DNA of 64,000 bases from Paracoccus cavernae (GTDB lineage: Bacteria; Pseudomonadota; Alphaproteobacteria; Rhodobacterales; Rhodobacteraceae): positions 62,001 to 126,000 of the forward strand of contig JAUFRC010000004.1 of the NCBI GenBank assembly GCA_030410095.1, in the 5' to 3' direction. Below the pieces are notes generated by a model. The model saw only the letters and a program-made list of their open reading frames with translations, was not told the DNA's origin and did no database searches. A program made the position numbers and the translations under genes. Below, one piece after another: positions 56,524 to 64,000 of this stretch (within the stretch, counting starts at the first letter, position 1; the number at the start of each line of letters is the position of its first letter).

Positions 56524-57190
56524 TTAAACCTTCTTCCCCAGCCAGATCACCTTGCCGACTACATGAATATCCGTTCGGGCCATCTTGCTTGGCGGATAGG
56601 CCGAGTTGTCGGAGATAATCATCACGTCACCATCTGACGCGCGCCCCACGCGCTTGACGTGCAGCGCATCCCCGAAGCGCAGGACGAACAGCCCGTCGTA
56701 ATCAAGGCTCGTCTTCGACGTGTCGAGCATGACCACATCGTCATCCTTGATTGTCGGATCCATGCTTTCGCCCTTCACCCCGATCACTTTAAGGAAGCGC
56801 GGGTGCGTCTTGGTGACCCTCTCGAGGTATCCAAGCGGGAACGAAATCCGGTCGATTACATCCTCTGCCTCGACTATCGCGCCGTGGCCGGCGCTCGCGC
56901 GCACATCGTGTACGTCAACCATCGCGGAGCCGTTGTTGTCGTCGCCGTCGCGTGCTGGCGCGCTGACTATGGTTCCCGAAGCTCCCGGCATGAATGGCAG
57001 GTAAGGAACCCCGTCGCGGTCTGTATCTTGTCGAGCGTCCTTCTGGACAGGTCGAACTTGTGATCGGGACTATTGAGGGGCGCGTCAGGGTCGTGGAGGA
57101 AACGCCAGCCGCAGCCGCCAGCGAGGTGGCATTCATGCCGCACTCGCTCATGACGTGGGTGATGTAATTCAGGGTCCAATTATCAGGCAT
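56524..57190 (-). CDS. C1-like phage repressor (HTH plus S24 peptidase; frameshifted)
   Basis: About 223 residues. N-terminal XRE-type HTH (MSECGMNATSLAAAAGVSST TLTRPLNSPD), linker, then the LexA/S24 fold: FLKVIGVKGESMDPTIKDDD (Ser nucleophile) and GLFVLRFGDALHVKRVG (Lys). Such repressors keep a prophage silent and self-cleave on DNA damage. Slips near 57090 and 57005. Divergent from the Cro-like gene across a 100-bp operator region. Confidence 0.82.
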
Positions 57191-57290
57191 ATCTGCACTC
57201 TATGTGCAAACATGCATCAACGTCACGCTGCATTAATGCATTGACGGCAGATGTGCAGTAATACATATTCTGTGCATGGAGGCTCAATCT
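57191..57290. promoter_or_regulatory. Divergent immunity promoter/operator region
   Basis: Contains the palindrome TGCATTAATGCA (about 57229-57240) and repeated TGCAC/TGTGCA words (tctgcactctatgtgca, gatgtgcagtaatac, tgtgcatgg), as expected for C1/Cro operators. Confidence 0.6.
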
Positions 57291-57470
57291 ATGCACATCA
57301 TCCACCCCGACAACATTCCAGAGATGGAGATTGCCCTCGCGAAGCGGGCATTCCGGTCGCTGAAATGTGCCGCATGGCCTCGGTCGCCGAAACGACTTGG
57401 GGCCGCTGGAAGCGCAAGGAGGTTAGCCCGACCTTTCGCTCTTGGGATCCGGTCGCGACCGCCTTTCTCC
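57291..57470 (+). pseudogene. Cro-like HTH protein, truncated by IS fragments
   Basis: MHIIHPDNIPEMEIALA, slip near 57345, then EAGIPVAEMCRMASVAETTW GRWKRKEVSPTFRSWDPVAT: a phage HTH. The 3' end is replaced by IS3 sequence from about 57474. Confidence 0.6.
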
Positions 57471-57473
57471 AAC

Positions 57474-57842
57474 AGAGGTGGTTCGGTTGATCTGAACAGT
57501 TCCCGGGCGTTTTCTAAGTGGTTTTCCGCCTCAGTTATGCCGCCACCGCATCGGGCATCGGCTGGTTGAAGTAGGCCTGATCGGGGGTTTCCCGTCAAGC
57601 GATGAATGCGGCCGGCGGCTGTTGTAAAAGCCGAGATAGCGGCCGATCCCGGCGCGGGCCTCGGCCACGCTGGCATAGGCGCGCAGGTAGACCTCCTCGT
57701 ATTTGACGGTCCGCCACAAGCGCTCGATGAAGACGTTGTCCCGCCATGCGCCCTTGCCATCCATGCTGATCTTGATCTCGCGGGCGGCCAGCACCTTGAT
57801 GAAGTTGGTGGAGGTGAACTGGCTTCCCTGGACGCCCTTCTA
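57474..57842 (-). mobile_element. IS3-family 3' fragment
   Basis: OrfB C-terminus: EIKISMDGKGAWRDNVFIER (catalytic Glu in FIERLWRTVKYEEVYL) and FYNSRRPHSSLDGK. The rest of the element is missing; it abuts an IS110 fragment at 57843. Confidence 0.8.
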
Positions 57843-57846
57843 AGCG

Positions 57847-58745
57847 TCAAGACGCAATTTGGGTTCGGTTGATCTCTTTGCTCCGGCTTTGAATGATGCC
57901 GTAAACCTCGCGGGCGATGTAGCGCTTGAGGCAGCGGATCGCTTCCATCTTCGTGCTGCCAGTCGCGATCCGCTTTCGAAAATAGGCCTTCGTGGTCTCG
58001 TCTAAACACAGGCGTCCAACCGCGATAATGTGGAGGGCGCTATTGGCAGCGCGATCACCTCCGCGGTTCAGGCGATGCCTAGTGGTCTTGCCAGATGATG
58101 CAGGCACTGGACTGACACCGCAAAGGGCCGCGAGGCCCGCCTCAGAGGAGAGGCGCTCGGGGTTGTCGCCGGACGTCAGCAGGAGTTGCGCGGCGCTGTT
58201 GACCCCGACCGCAGGTCTCGCAGGCAACTCAGGTGCCAGATCCTTGACGATTGCCTCGCACATGACGTCCAGATCCGCGATTTCATCATGGAGTTCGAGA
58301 TAACGGCGTGCCAGTGATCGCAAGGATATCCGATAAGCCTCTTCGACCTGCCGATAACCCGTCATGTCCGGTCGCGAGGCTGCGAGCGTGCGGATCAACT
58401 GCATGCGGGTCATGCTCCGCAATTGATCGCGCAGTTTGTCTGGCGCACAGACGATAGTGGTCTGGATGATCTGCAGTGCAATCCGGCGCGCCTGCGGGGC
58501 CGTCTTTCGGCAAACTCTTAGAACTCTGAGGCTTTCCACCAGAACATCCCGGCTGCGGGGTGTCACCGTGCGGCGCTCCGCATAGGCCGCATGAGCCGCG
58601 CTCTCTGCATCGAATGTATCGTTTTTACCCCGACGCCTGCGTGCGAGCCTGTCCGGTCCCGTCACTTCAAGAACCTCCAGAGATGCAGCTCGCAGGTAAC
58701 GCAGGAGACCCGCGCCGTAGCTGCCCGAGCATTCAACGGCAAGCC
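57847..58745 (-). mobile_element. IS110-family transposase, 5'-truncated
   Basis: About 299 codons: AVECSGSYGAGLLRYLRAAS (Glu), KNDTFDAESAAHAA (Asp pair) and the Tnp20 domain GLAALCGVSPVPASSGKTTR. The N-terminal domain with the first Asp is missing beyond 58745, so it is inactive. Different subgroup from the element at 21042. Confidence 0.82.
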
Positions 58746-59058
58746 GATCCGACTTGGCGCGAGCAGATGCTCAAAGCGATGGGCGTTGGTCCTGACGGGA
58801 TTGTCGGACCCTCCCGCTTCATCGGTGCCGTAGCCGACATGACAACTGCAAGGCAGTGGGCAAGCGACCTCAACCTCGATCGCCCCACCATCCTCGCAGT
58901 GCTGGCCGAAACTATCGCGGGAAAGAGGGACGGGCCGCCCAGGTCCTTCCGGTACTTCACCCCAGTCATGCAGCGCACAGCCGCCGAGCTTCAAGCGCCA
59001 CCGCTCCAGCCCACCGAAATAGAAGGACCACGCCATGAACGCCCATTTGCCAGTAATC
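58746..59058 (+). pseudogene. Phage early protein, 5'-truncated
   Basis: Open frame beginning inside IS junction: ADPTWREQMLKAMGVGPDGI, TTARQWASDLNLDRPTILAV and AGKRDGPPRSFRYFTPVMQR. Helical, resembles C-terminal parts of phage replication/helper proteins but not assignable. The 5' part was removed by the IS110 fragment; the true stop is uncertain and may overlap the next gene. Confidence 0.5.
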
Positions 59059-59508
59059 GCAGCGAAGCTGCCGCCGATGAGCGCCATCGACACATCATCC
59101 TTGCCGCCGCAACAGCTCGCTCACCATCGGGCCCAGCTTTCTGAGGTGATCGAGACGGTCCTGCACGGCTACTGGCGTGACGAGATGGCCGACCGGACCC
59201 GCGCCATGATCCTCGCCGACTGGTGCGACGAGATGGAAGGCTGGACCGTCGAGCAAGTCCGGTGGGCGCTGCGCAAGCACCGCGAGGACCAGCCCAACCG
59301 CAAGCCGAACCCGGGCCATGTTTTGGCGATCCTGAAAGAGGGCTGGGGCAAGCGGAATGCCGAGGCGGTCAAGGCTGCCATCGCACCGCCGGCAGAAGCC
59401 CCGCGCGCCCGCATGTCGGACGAAGCTCGCAGGGCGATCCTCGCCGAAGTCGGCATTCGCGACCCGCTCGCCGTCAGAACGATCGACGGCATCCAGCCCA
59501 CCGCCTGA
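59035..59508 (+). CDS. Phage-type hypothetical protein (replication region)
   Basis: 157 residues; GAAGGA lies 7 bp before ATG 59035. HRAQLSEVIETVLHGYWRDE and ADWCDEMEGWTVEQVRWALR KHREDQPNRKPNPGHVLAIL form a helical core. Similar proteins occur beside repressor genes in alphaproteobacterial prophages. Intact. Confidence 0.65.
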   Translation: MNAHLPVIAAKLPPMSAIDTSSLPPQQLAHHRAQLSEVIETVLHGYWRDEMADRTRAMILADWCDEMEGWTVEQVRWALRKHREDQPNRKPNPGHVLAILKEGWGKRNAEAVKAAIAPPAEAPRARMSDEARRAILAEVGIRDPLAVRTIDGIQPTA

Positions 59509-59536
59509 ACCACGAAAAACACGAACGAGGGACGCC

Positions 59537-59820
59537 ATGACCCTCGCAGACCCGCAGATCATCAGAATGCGCAACCTCTGGCACTCAGCCCTCTCCGGCC
59601 TTCTGCTAGAGTGGCGCAAGGAATGGGTGAAATACCCCTCGCAGCGTGATCGCGTCGAGTAGGAGGTCAAGACCTATCTCGCCAGCCGCGACGGGCGCGA
59701 GGTCGTGGGCCTCTGCGGCTGGGAATTCGGCCCCGCGAGATCGATCGGGCCGCGGCAGCCATTGCCGCGCCCAAGGGCGGCAGCGAGCTGGATATAGGCA
59801 AGAGGAGGGCAGCGGCATGA
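59537..59820 (+). CDS. Phage-type hypothetical protein with an in-frame TAG
   Basis: MTLADPQIIRMRNLWHSALS to SQRDRVE, then TAG at 59660-59662, then EVKTYLASRDGREVVGLCGW continues in the same frame, and after one slip near 59735 IDRAAAAIAAPKGGSELDIG to a TGA overlapping the next ATG. Either a point nonsense or a sequencing error (CAG or AAG expected). Confidence 0.5.
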
Positions 59821-60083
59821 GCATTCACCCCGGAACGTTTCACCCGCTCGACGCGGAGAGCATCGCGGCCATGTGCGAAGGAAAGGGCGCATTCGCGAGC
59901 GCCAAGCAGGCGCACAAGGTTGCCAAGCGCCGCAAGTGGGCCTGCGACGTCTACCGCTGCCAGTCGTGCGGGCATTTCCATCTCGGAACACCGTCCGCTC
60001 GCGCGACCAAAGGTCACCCGCTGAGCGGCAACCGCCGCGGCGTGGCGATCACCAACGCCGGCAAGAAAAGGTCGCTGAAATGA
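59818..60083 (+). CDS. Zinc-ribbon phage protein
   Basis: 88 residues; CDVYRCQSCGHFHLG gives a compact metal site, and the protein is strongly basic (KQAHKVAKRRK). Overlaps its neighbours on both sides by 3-4 bp, so part of one polycistronic unit. Probably nucleic-acid binding. Confidence 0.65.
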
Positions 60084-60745
60084 GCATGATCCGCCCGATC
60101 AACATGGGCCAGCGCGTGCCGTACCGCGCGCCCGAGCGCCTGAGCATCGAGCAGGCCTTGCAATGGACATTCGTCAACGAATGCGCGGGCATCGACTTTG
60201 ACCAGTTCGGGGCCTGCGAGTTCGATCGCGTGGGCATCGATCCGCTGTGGCGCGCCGCGAAGATGAAGATCCTCGGGACGATGGTCCAGGGCGGCGGCTC
60301 GAACCCGCCCGCGCATGACGCCCAGATCATCGCCTCGTATGTCGAGACGCTGCCCGACGAGTTCGGCGGGCGCCGCATGGCGTTGCAGGTCGTCGAGCTG
60401 ACCCGCGCGCGGAAAGCGCCGGAGTGGGGGCAGGGTGTTCGCATGGCCTGCGTGCCCGCTGAGGGCTTCGAGATGGACGAACGCGATCTGTTCTTGATGG
60501 GTAAGGTTCGCGAGGACGGCAGTGTCTGGCACTGGACCGACGAGCGTTACCGCAAGCGCCAGAGGCGCGGGGAGTTCTGCTCCGTCACCTACACCGGGAC
60601 CGCAGCCAGCATCAGCGCCACACGCCAAAATTACCAAGGATGGGTAAAGGCGCTGATTTACTTGCAAGCGCACCTGTCGCGCGCGCTCTGCATCCAGATC
60701 ACCGACGAATTGCCCGATTTCAGCCCTTGGGAGGCTTCGGCGTGA
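60080..60745 (+). CDS. Phage-type hypothetical protein
   Basis: 221 residues, MSMIRPINMGQRVPYRAPER, intact, 4-bp overlap with the preceding gene. Mixed alpha/beta, with EQALQWTFVNECAGIDFDQF and LYIYLQAHLSRAL-like helix near the end. I recognise the type from alphaproteobacterial prophage early regions but not the function. Confidence 0.6.
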   Translation: MSMIRPINMGQRVPYRAPERLSIEQALQWTFVNECAGIDFDQFGACEFDRVGIDPLWRAAKMKILGTMVQGGGSNPPAHDAQIIASYVETLPDEFGGRRMALQVVELTRARKAPEWGQGVRMACVPAEGFEMDERDLFLMGKVREDGSVWHWTDERYRKRQRRGEFCSVTYTGTAASISATRQNYQGWVKALIYLQAHLSRALCIQITDELPDFSPWEASA

Positions 60746-60914
60746 CCTGCGCAGCTTCCTGGCGGGCGACCTCAGCCTCAGCGGCATCTCGGATGAAAGC
60801 GGCCACGTTCCCCTTGCCCGCTACGGCAACCGGCGCGTCCCAAAGAAAGCTAAAATCGGCACAAAGGACGAAGCGGCAGGATATGATCCTACCGCTTCGC
60901 CTCTCGGCTACTAA
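60746..60914 (+). pseudogene. C-terminal fragment of an unidentified gene
   Basis: Frame RDLRSFLAGDLSLSGISDES, VPLARYGNRRVPKKAKIG and a TAA at 60912. No start; probably a remnant at the right edge of the prophage. Confidence 0.35.
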
Positions 60915-61032
60915 ACATTGGCAGTGCCAGCTGCAGCCCGGCGGGACTCAGCCTTGTCCACACAACTTCGCCAAGAAAGCGTGGCTACGGTCAAGACCGT
61001 CTACCACGACTGATACCTAAGCAATCTAAGGC

Positions 61033-61197
61033 TTAGGAACGCTGGCTGCTTTTGCCTTTATCCGCATCGGCTTGATGCTTTTGCCCTTGCGCAGGGTCGT
61101 CAGCCTGCTGAGGGGATTTGTCGCGTTCCTGAGCTTGTTGCGGCTGTTTAGCGGCGCTTTGGTCAGATTTTTGACCTTGCTTGTCGTCGGGGCCCAT
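61033..61197 (-). CDS. Small 54-aa Gln/Lys/Asp-rich protein
   Basis: MGPDDKQGQKSDQSAAKQPQ, then QAQERDKSPQQADDPAQGQK: almost wholly hydrophilic and probably disordered. GGAGG lies 7 bp before the ATG. Small proteins of this composition are often stress-induced in alphaproteobacteria; that role is inferred. Confidence 0.6.
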   Translation of the reverse strand: MGPDDKQGQKSDQSAAKQPQQAQERDKSPQQADDPAQGQKHQADADKGKSSQRS

Positions 61198-61934
61198 AAG
61201 GGATCCTCCATAAATCCGCGTCGGGATACGCCGCGGATTAACTTGATATAGTGGTCTGCTCGCCTGCCGCCTAACGGAAGCGCGAAACTATCTTCCACAG
61301 TCCTGTTATCAAACGAAACAAAATTCGCAAAATTTATCCATTGTGAAGCCGCTGCCCCACAGCAACCAAGGGCACGCCCACGATCCAAGACGCATGGGAT
61401 CGCATCGAAGACCACATACGAATTCGCCTATGCATAAGCGGCGGAGAGGAGCGCAGGTGCTCATAGGTAGATTTGCCCATGCCTTTTAGACAAGCAACCC
61501 GCGCGAGCCTTTGGCGTTATCCACCCGTAACCAGTTTGCGTGGTGATTGTAACGAGTGCGAGAGTTCAGTGACCGTGCAGCCTTTGGCTCGCCGGTCGCT
61601 ACGCATTAACGCCCCTAGTCCTTGATCCAGCTGGGCGTCGTGTCATCCACCTCAACGATCATGTTCTTCGCGCCCAGTTTCCTGCACCATGCGCAATGGC
61701 AGCTGGCCCAACGGCAATGCAGACGAACTGACTGCAAATTCTTTATAGCAATAACAATGGCTAAGCGCTGGCGACCCGGATCTGTCGACTCGCTCGTAGC
61801 AAATCAACGCGGATTACCCTATATAGATCATGCATCTTATGTTTCTCGGACCTGTTCCTTTCGGCTCAGCTTTCGACCGTCAGCTCTGCCAAGCCGTCGC
61901 ATTTTGCGGGCGGCGCTTATAAAGGAATATCACG
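61198..61934. other. Long intergenic region with cspA leader
   Basis: 737 bp with no convincing gene. The left part should hold the promoter of the 54-aa gene. The last about 130 bp are a pyrimidine-rich stretch and an imperfect hairpin (AAGCCGTCGC...GCGGGCGGCGCTT) before an AAGGA site, i.e. a long 5' leader like those of cold-shock genes. Confidence 0.5.
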
Positions 61935-62141
61935 ATGGCCAATGGCACCGTGAAATGGTTCAACTCCACCAAAGGCTTCGGCTTTATTGCACCGGAAAAT
62001 GGTCAGCGGGACGTATTCGTCCACATCTCCGCTTTGGAGCGTGCCAACATCCGAGGTCTCGACGATGGTCAGGCTGTAACCTTTGATCTCGAGTCCGATC
62101 GCAATGGCCGGGAATCCGCGACCAACCTCGCTCTCGCGTAA
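61935..62141 (+). CDS. cspA: Cold-shock protein
   Basis: 68 residues, intact OB-fold RNA chaperone: MANGTVKWFNSTKGFGFIAP (RNP1) and DVFVHISALERANI (RNP2). It keeps mRNA single-stranded in the cold or under stress. Confidence 0.93.
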   Translation: MANGTVKWFNSTKGFGFIAPENGQRDVFVHISALERANIRGLDDGQAVTFDLESDRNGRESATNLALA

Positions 62142-62252
62142 GATCCAGGCCAAAATACTGAAAGCGGGATCGGCTGGACGCCGGACCCGTTTTCTCAGGA
62201 ACGGTAGAGATGCGATTGGCATCACCCTCCGCGTCTTAAGAAAGATTTCTGA

Positions 62253-62533
62253 TTGATCGAAATTAACTGGGGGCAACCCCATTTTTAGTTACGTCTCCTC
62301 AGGGGGATGTACAAAAGTTCAGTACCATCGAGAAAGTAAAGTACTGGTTACAGAAAAGATGGCCGATCGCGGACGAAGCGCGCTCAAGCGCCTTGAAGCA
62401 GGTAGAAGCTGCGATGGATTGTGTTGCGCCAGTTGAAATGGCTAGACGAGCCTTCGTCACTGCAGCCATTACGGCCGGCTTCATTTCAAATAGCGTTGAA
62501 GACGATCAGGATCGTAGCCTGTCATGGGAGTGA
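62253..62533 (+). CDS. DUF982 protein (frameshifted, TTG start)
   Basis: About 93 residues: IEINWGQP, slip in the T5 at 62283-62287, then FLVTSPQGDVQKFSTIEKVK YWLQKRWP and APVEMARRAFVTAAITAGFI. This matches the DUF982 family of small Rhizobiales/Rhodobacterales proteins. Function unknown. The TTG at 62253 is the best start. Confidence 0.65.
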
Positions 62534-62753
62534 CGTTGTTTTGGGCACTTTTGAGCCGTCGCGGACCGCAGAAATATCCCACAACGTGCGTCCGGTGCTA
62601 GAATGAAAGCAACTTTTGTCATTCGCTTGGCCGATCTCCGGCGCAGTGAACCAGAGGCGTAAGAATGCTTCTAGGCGCTCTAACACACATTTCTCAACAA
62701 AGGATCTCTCACGACTGAGTTAGAACATTTTTCTGACAGACGAAGGAAAAAAC

Positions 62754-62948
62754 ATGTCTGGTACAAAAAGCAATGCGTGGCAGGCTGCGGAGACAGCTTT
62801 CAACAGGACGCAACTTCAGCTAGACCGAACCCGAGCAATGCAGGAGTGGGATGCTGAGGCCTCAGAACGTGTTGAAAAGACCCGAAGATTAAGAGCCGCA
62901 CGCCTCGAAAGGGAAGAGGCAGGAAGAGCCGCAGGGCGAAGAGCCTGA
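62754..62948 (+). CDS. Hypothetical small protein
   Basis: 64 residues, MSGTKSNAWQAAETAFNRTQ, then a long charged helix (SERVEKTRRLRAARLEREEA). AAGGA precedes the ATG. Intact; no family. Confidence 0.6.
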   Translation: MSGTKSNAWQAAETAFNRTQLQLDRTRAMQEWDAEASERVEKTRRLRAARLEREEAGRAAGRRA

Positions 62949-63240
62949 GGTCGCCTCAGCAAGTAGTAGCGATGTGCCGTTAGGCCGTCAAAACTCCTGC
63001 AATTGGCCTGAGTATGGGGATGGCAGGTCACATCTTCGACCGTCCGAACGGTGGTCAGATGCTCACCAGTTTCTCTCGTCACGCGCGGTGAGGGATTAGC
63101 GAAGTATCGGCTGGAAAATTCAGAGAAGCGCGCCCACGGCCAAGAAGCCGTTGACACCCCACAACGGATCTTGCATTGTTGCCAGAAGGATTATTGCGCC
63201 CGGACGAGAGATCGTCGCGGGCGCTTTGCGTTTCAGGATA

Positions 63241-63729
63241 TCACTTCTTCTTAGAGCCAGCTTCATTGATAGCTGTAACTGCAAGGGCTGTCAGTTTTGA
63301 GTTGGCAGCCTTTTCCTCGTCCAAAATCGACGACAGCAACGTGTGCGCTTCTTCATATCCCAGCGTCTTGGCCCATTCGCGTAAGGTGCCGTAGCGCGCA
63401 ATTTCGTAATGTTCTACCGCCTGAGCGGCTCCGATCATTGCAACATCCAAAGCGTGCCCTGACGCCTCTGAAATAATGCCATCCGCTTCTTTCAGAAGAC
63501 CATCCATCGCATCGCATTTTTCTCCCCGAGCCTCTTGCCCTAAGGATTTAAACACGGCCTCCAGGGTTTTCACATGACCCTTTGTTTCCTTCAGATGTTC
63601 ATCGATAGCTGCCTTAAGCTCGGCACTACTCACCGATTTCGATACCTTCGGAAGTGCTTTGGTTAAGGCATTCTCAGCCCAGTAGATGTCTTGGAGTGTA
63701 TGTTCAAAAGCGTCATTAAGGGTCTTCAT
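63241..63729 (-). CDS. YciF/DUF892 ferritin-like stress protein
   Basis: 162 residues; MKTLNDAFEHTLQDIYWAEN, EHLKETKGHVKTLEAVFKSL and AVEHYEIARYGTLREWAKTL give the Glu/His metal-site helices of DUF892. ATG 63729 chosen because AGGAAGG lies 8 bp upstream. Known to be induced by osmotic and oxidative stress. Intact. Confidence 0.88.
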   Translation of the reverse strand: MKTLNDAFEHTLQDIYWAENALTKALPKVSKSVSSAELKAAIDEHLKETKGHVKTLEAVFKSLGQEARGEKCDAMDGLLKEADGIISEASGHALDVAMIGAAQAVEHYEIARYGTLREWAKTLGYEEAHTLLSSILDEEKAANSKLTALAVTAINEAGSKKK

Positions 63730-63829
63730 TTCGGATTCCTTCCTGTTTGATGTCCTCAGGGCCGTCGCGTTGTCAACGTGACCGAGATAGCGCGAGTTCC
63801 CAGAGACCAAATGCTACCCCATCCGCTCG

Positions 63830-63845
63830 CCTCCCGAGCGGGAGG
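63830..63845. terminator. Perfect GC palindrome, possible terminator of tspO
   Basis: CCTCCCGAGCGGGAGG, about 90 bp downstream of the tspO stop on the minus strand; no T-run. Confidence 0.4.
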
Positions 63846-63931
63846 ACGTGGCCCCGATCCAATCGGCGCGGCCCCCTCGAAATCACCCGAGCGAAGTGAA
63901 GATCTTGCAGGTTGCTCCCCGATGGCTCCTC

Positions 63932-64000
63932 TCAGTTGAGCGAGACAATCGCACCATTGAGCAGGGACGCAAACGCAACCCATGCTGCATAGGGTAGGAA
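63932..64000 (-). CDS. tspO: TspO/MBR protein, C-terminal end (runs off the window)
   Basis: The last 22 codons, FLPYAAWVAFASLLNGAIVS LN, are the fifth helix of TspO/tryptophan-rich sensory proteins, which bind tetrapyrroles in the membrane. The rest lies beyond base 64000. Confidence 0.65.
   Translation of the reverse strand, partial: FLPYAAWVAFASLLNGAIVSLN

Noticed and set aside
61622..62086. A 154-codon plus-strand frame overlapping cspA.
   Set aside because: It runs through the cspA leader and coding region in another frame, with no ribosome site and no protein-like composition.
1..64000. CRISPR arrays, tRNA or rRNA genes.
   Set aside because: No regularly spaced 25-40-bp repeats and no tRNA/rRNA-like sequence were found; the repeats present are iterons, par repeats, IS ends and the leader pair.

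Overview
The window reads as a mosaic plasmid or plasmid-derived accessory region from an alphaproteobacterium of the Rhodobacteraceae, most likely Paracoccus or a close relative. This rests on high-GC coding, a VirB-type conjugation cluster, Rep_3/ParA plasmid maintenance genes, Rhodobacterales-type Hint and DUF982 proteins, and many IS3, IS5 and IS110 elements. The genus is an inference; no rRNA or tRNA gene was seen.

Layout. 1-2728 (minus strand): start of a VirB type IV secretion operon (virB1-virB2-virB3-virB4, running off the left edge). 2824-4530: a LuxI/LuxR quorum-sensing pair with a candidate lux box. 4666-8434: small secreted or membrane proteins, an HTH protein and a secreted nuclease typical of conjugative plasmids. 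8561-12337: arsenic resistance operon (arsR, arsC, acr3, arsH, MFS exporter). 12642-15860: a DapA-family enzyme and a Y-family polymerase gene wrecked by an IS3 element. 15992-21041: an H-NS-like protein and two anti-defence modules (an HsdM-like methylase and ArdC), each preceded by a homologous, highly structured non-coding leader. 21042-29835: an IS-bounded insert with an ABC importer, a metallo-hydrolase and a phosphatase. 29837-30529: a second, about 97% identical copy of the ardC 3' region. 30837-33042: partition genes (parA plus partner), centromere-like repeats, repA and its iterons. 33235-38856: small genes, IS3, BrnT/BrnA toxin-antitoxin, MobC and a MOBP-type relaxase. 38857-42759: IS scars with an AraC regulator between them. 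42915-51297: an island with an RTX-type toxin acyltransferase homologue, a Hint-domain protein, two large glycosyltransferases and an O-acetyltransferase. 51426-60914: IS5 and then a broken-up prophage early/immunity region (C1/Cro, replication-like and zinc-ribbon proteins, three repeated promoter-leader-gene modules). 61033-64000: chromosome-like stress genes (cspA, DUF982, YciF/DUF892, TspO).

How it works together. The virB, luxI/luxR, mobC/mobA, repA/parA and brnTA genes form a mobilisable, self-maintaining backbone. ardC, the methylase and the H-NS-like protein would help it establish in a new host, and the arsenic, transport and glycan islands are cargo. Two diverged ardC copies suggest two related plasmids have recombined.

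Caution. Well over twenty genes carry a frameshift. In most of them the reading frame is restored by adding one base to a homopolymer run, so I treat these as probable sequencing errors and annotate whole genes across them rather than calling every one a pseudogene. All coordinates of such genes span more than one frame.
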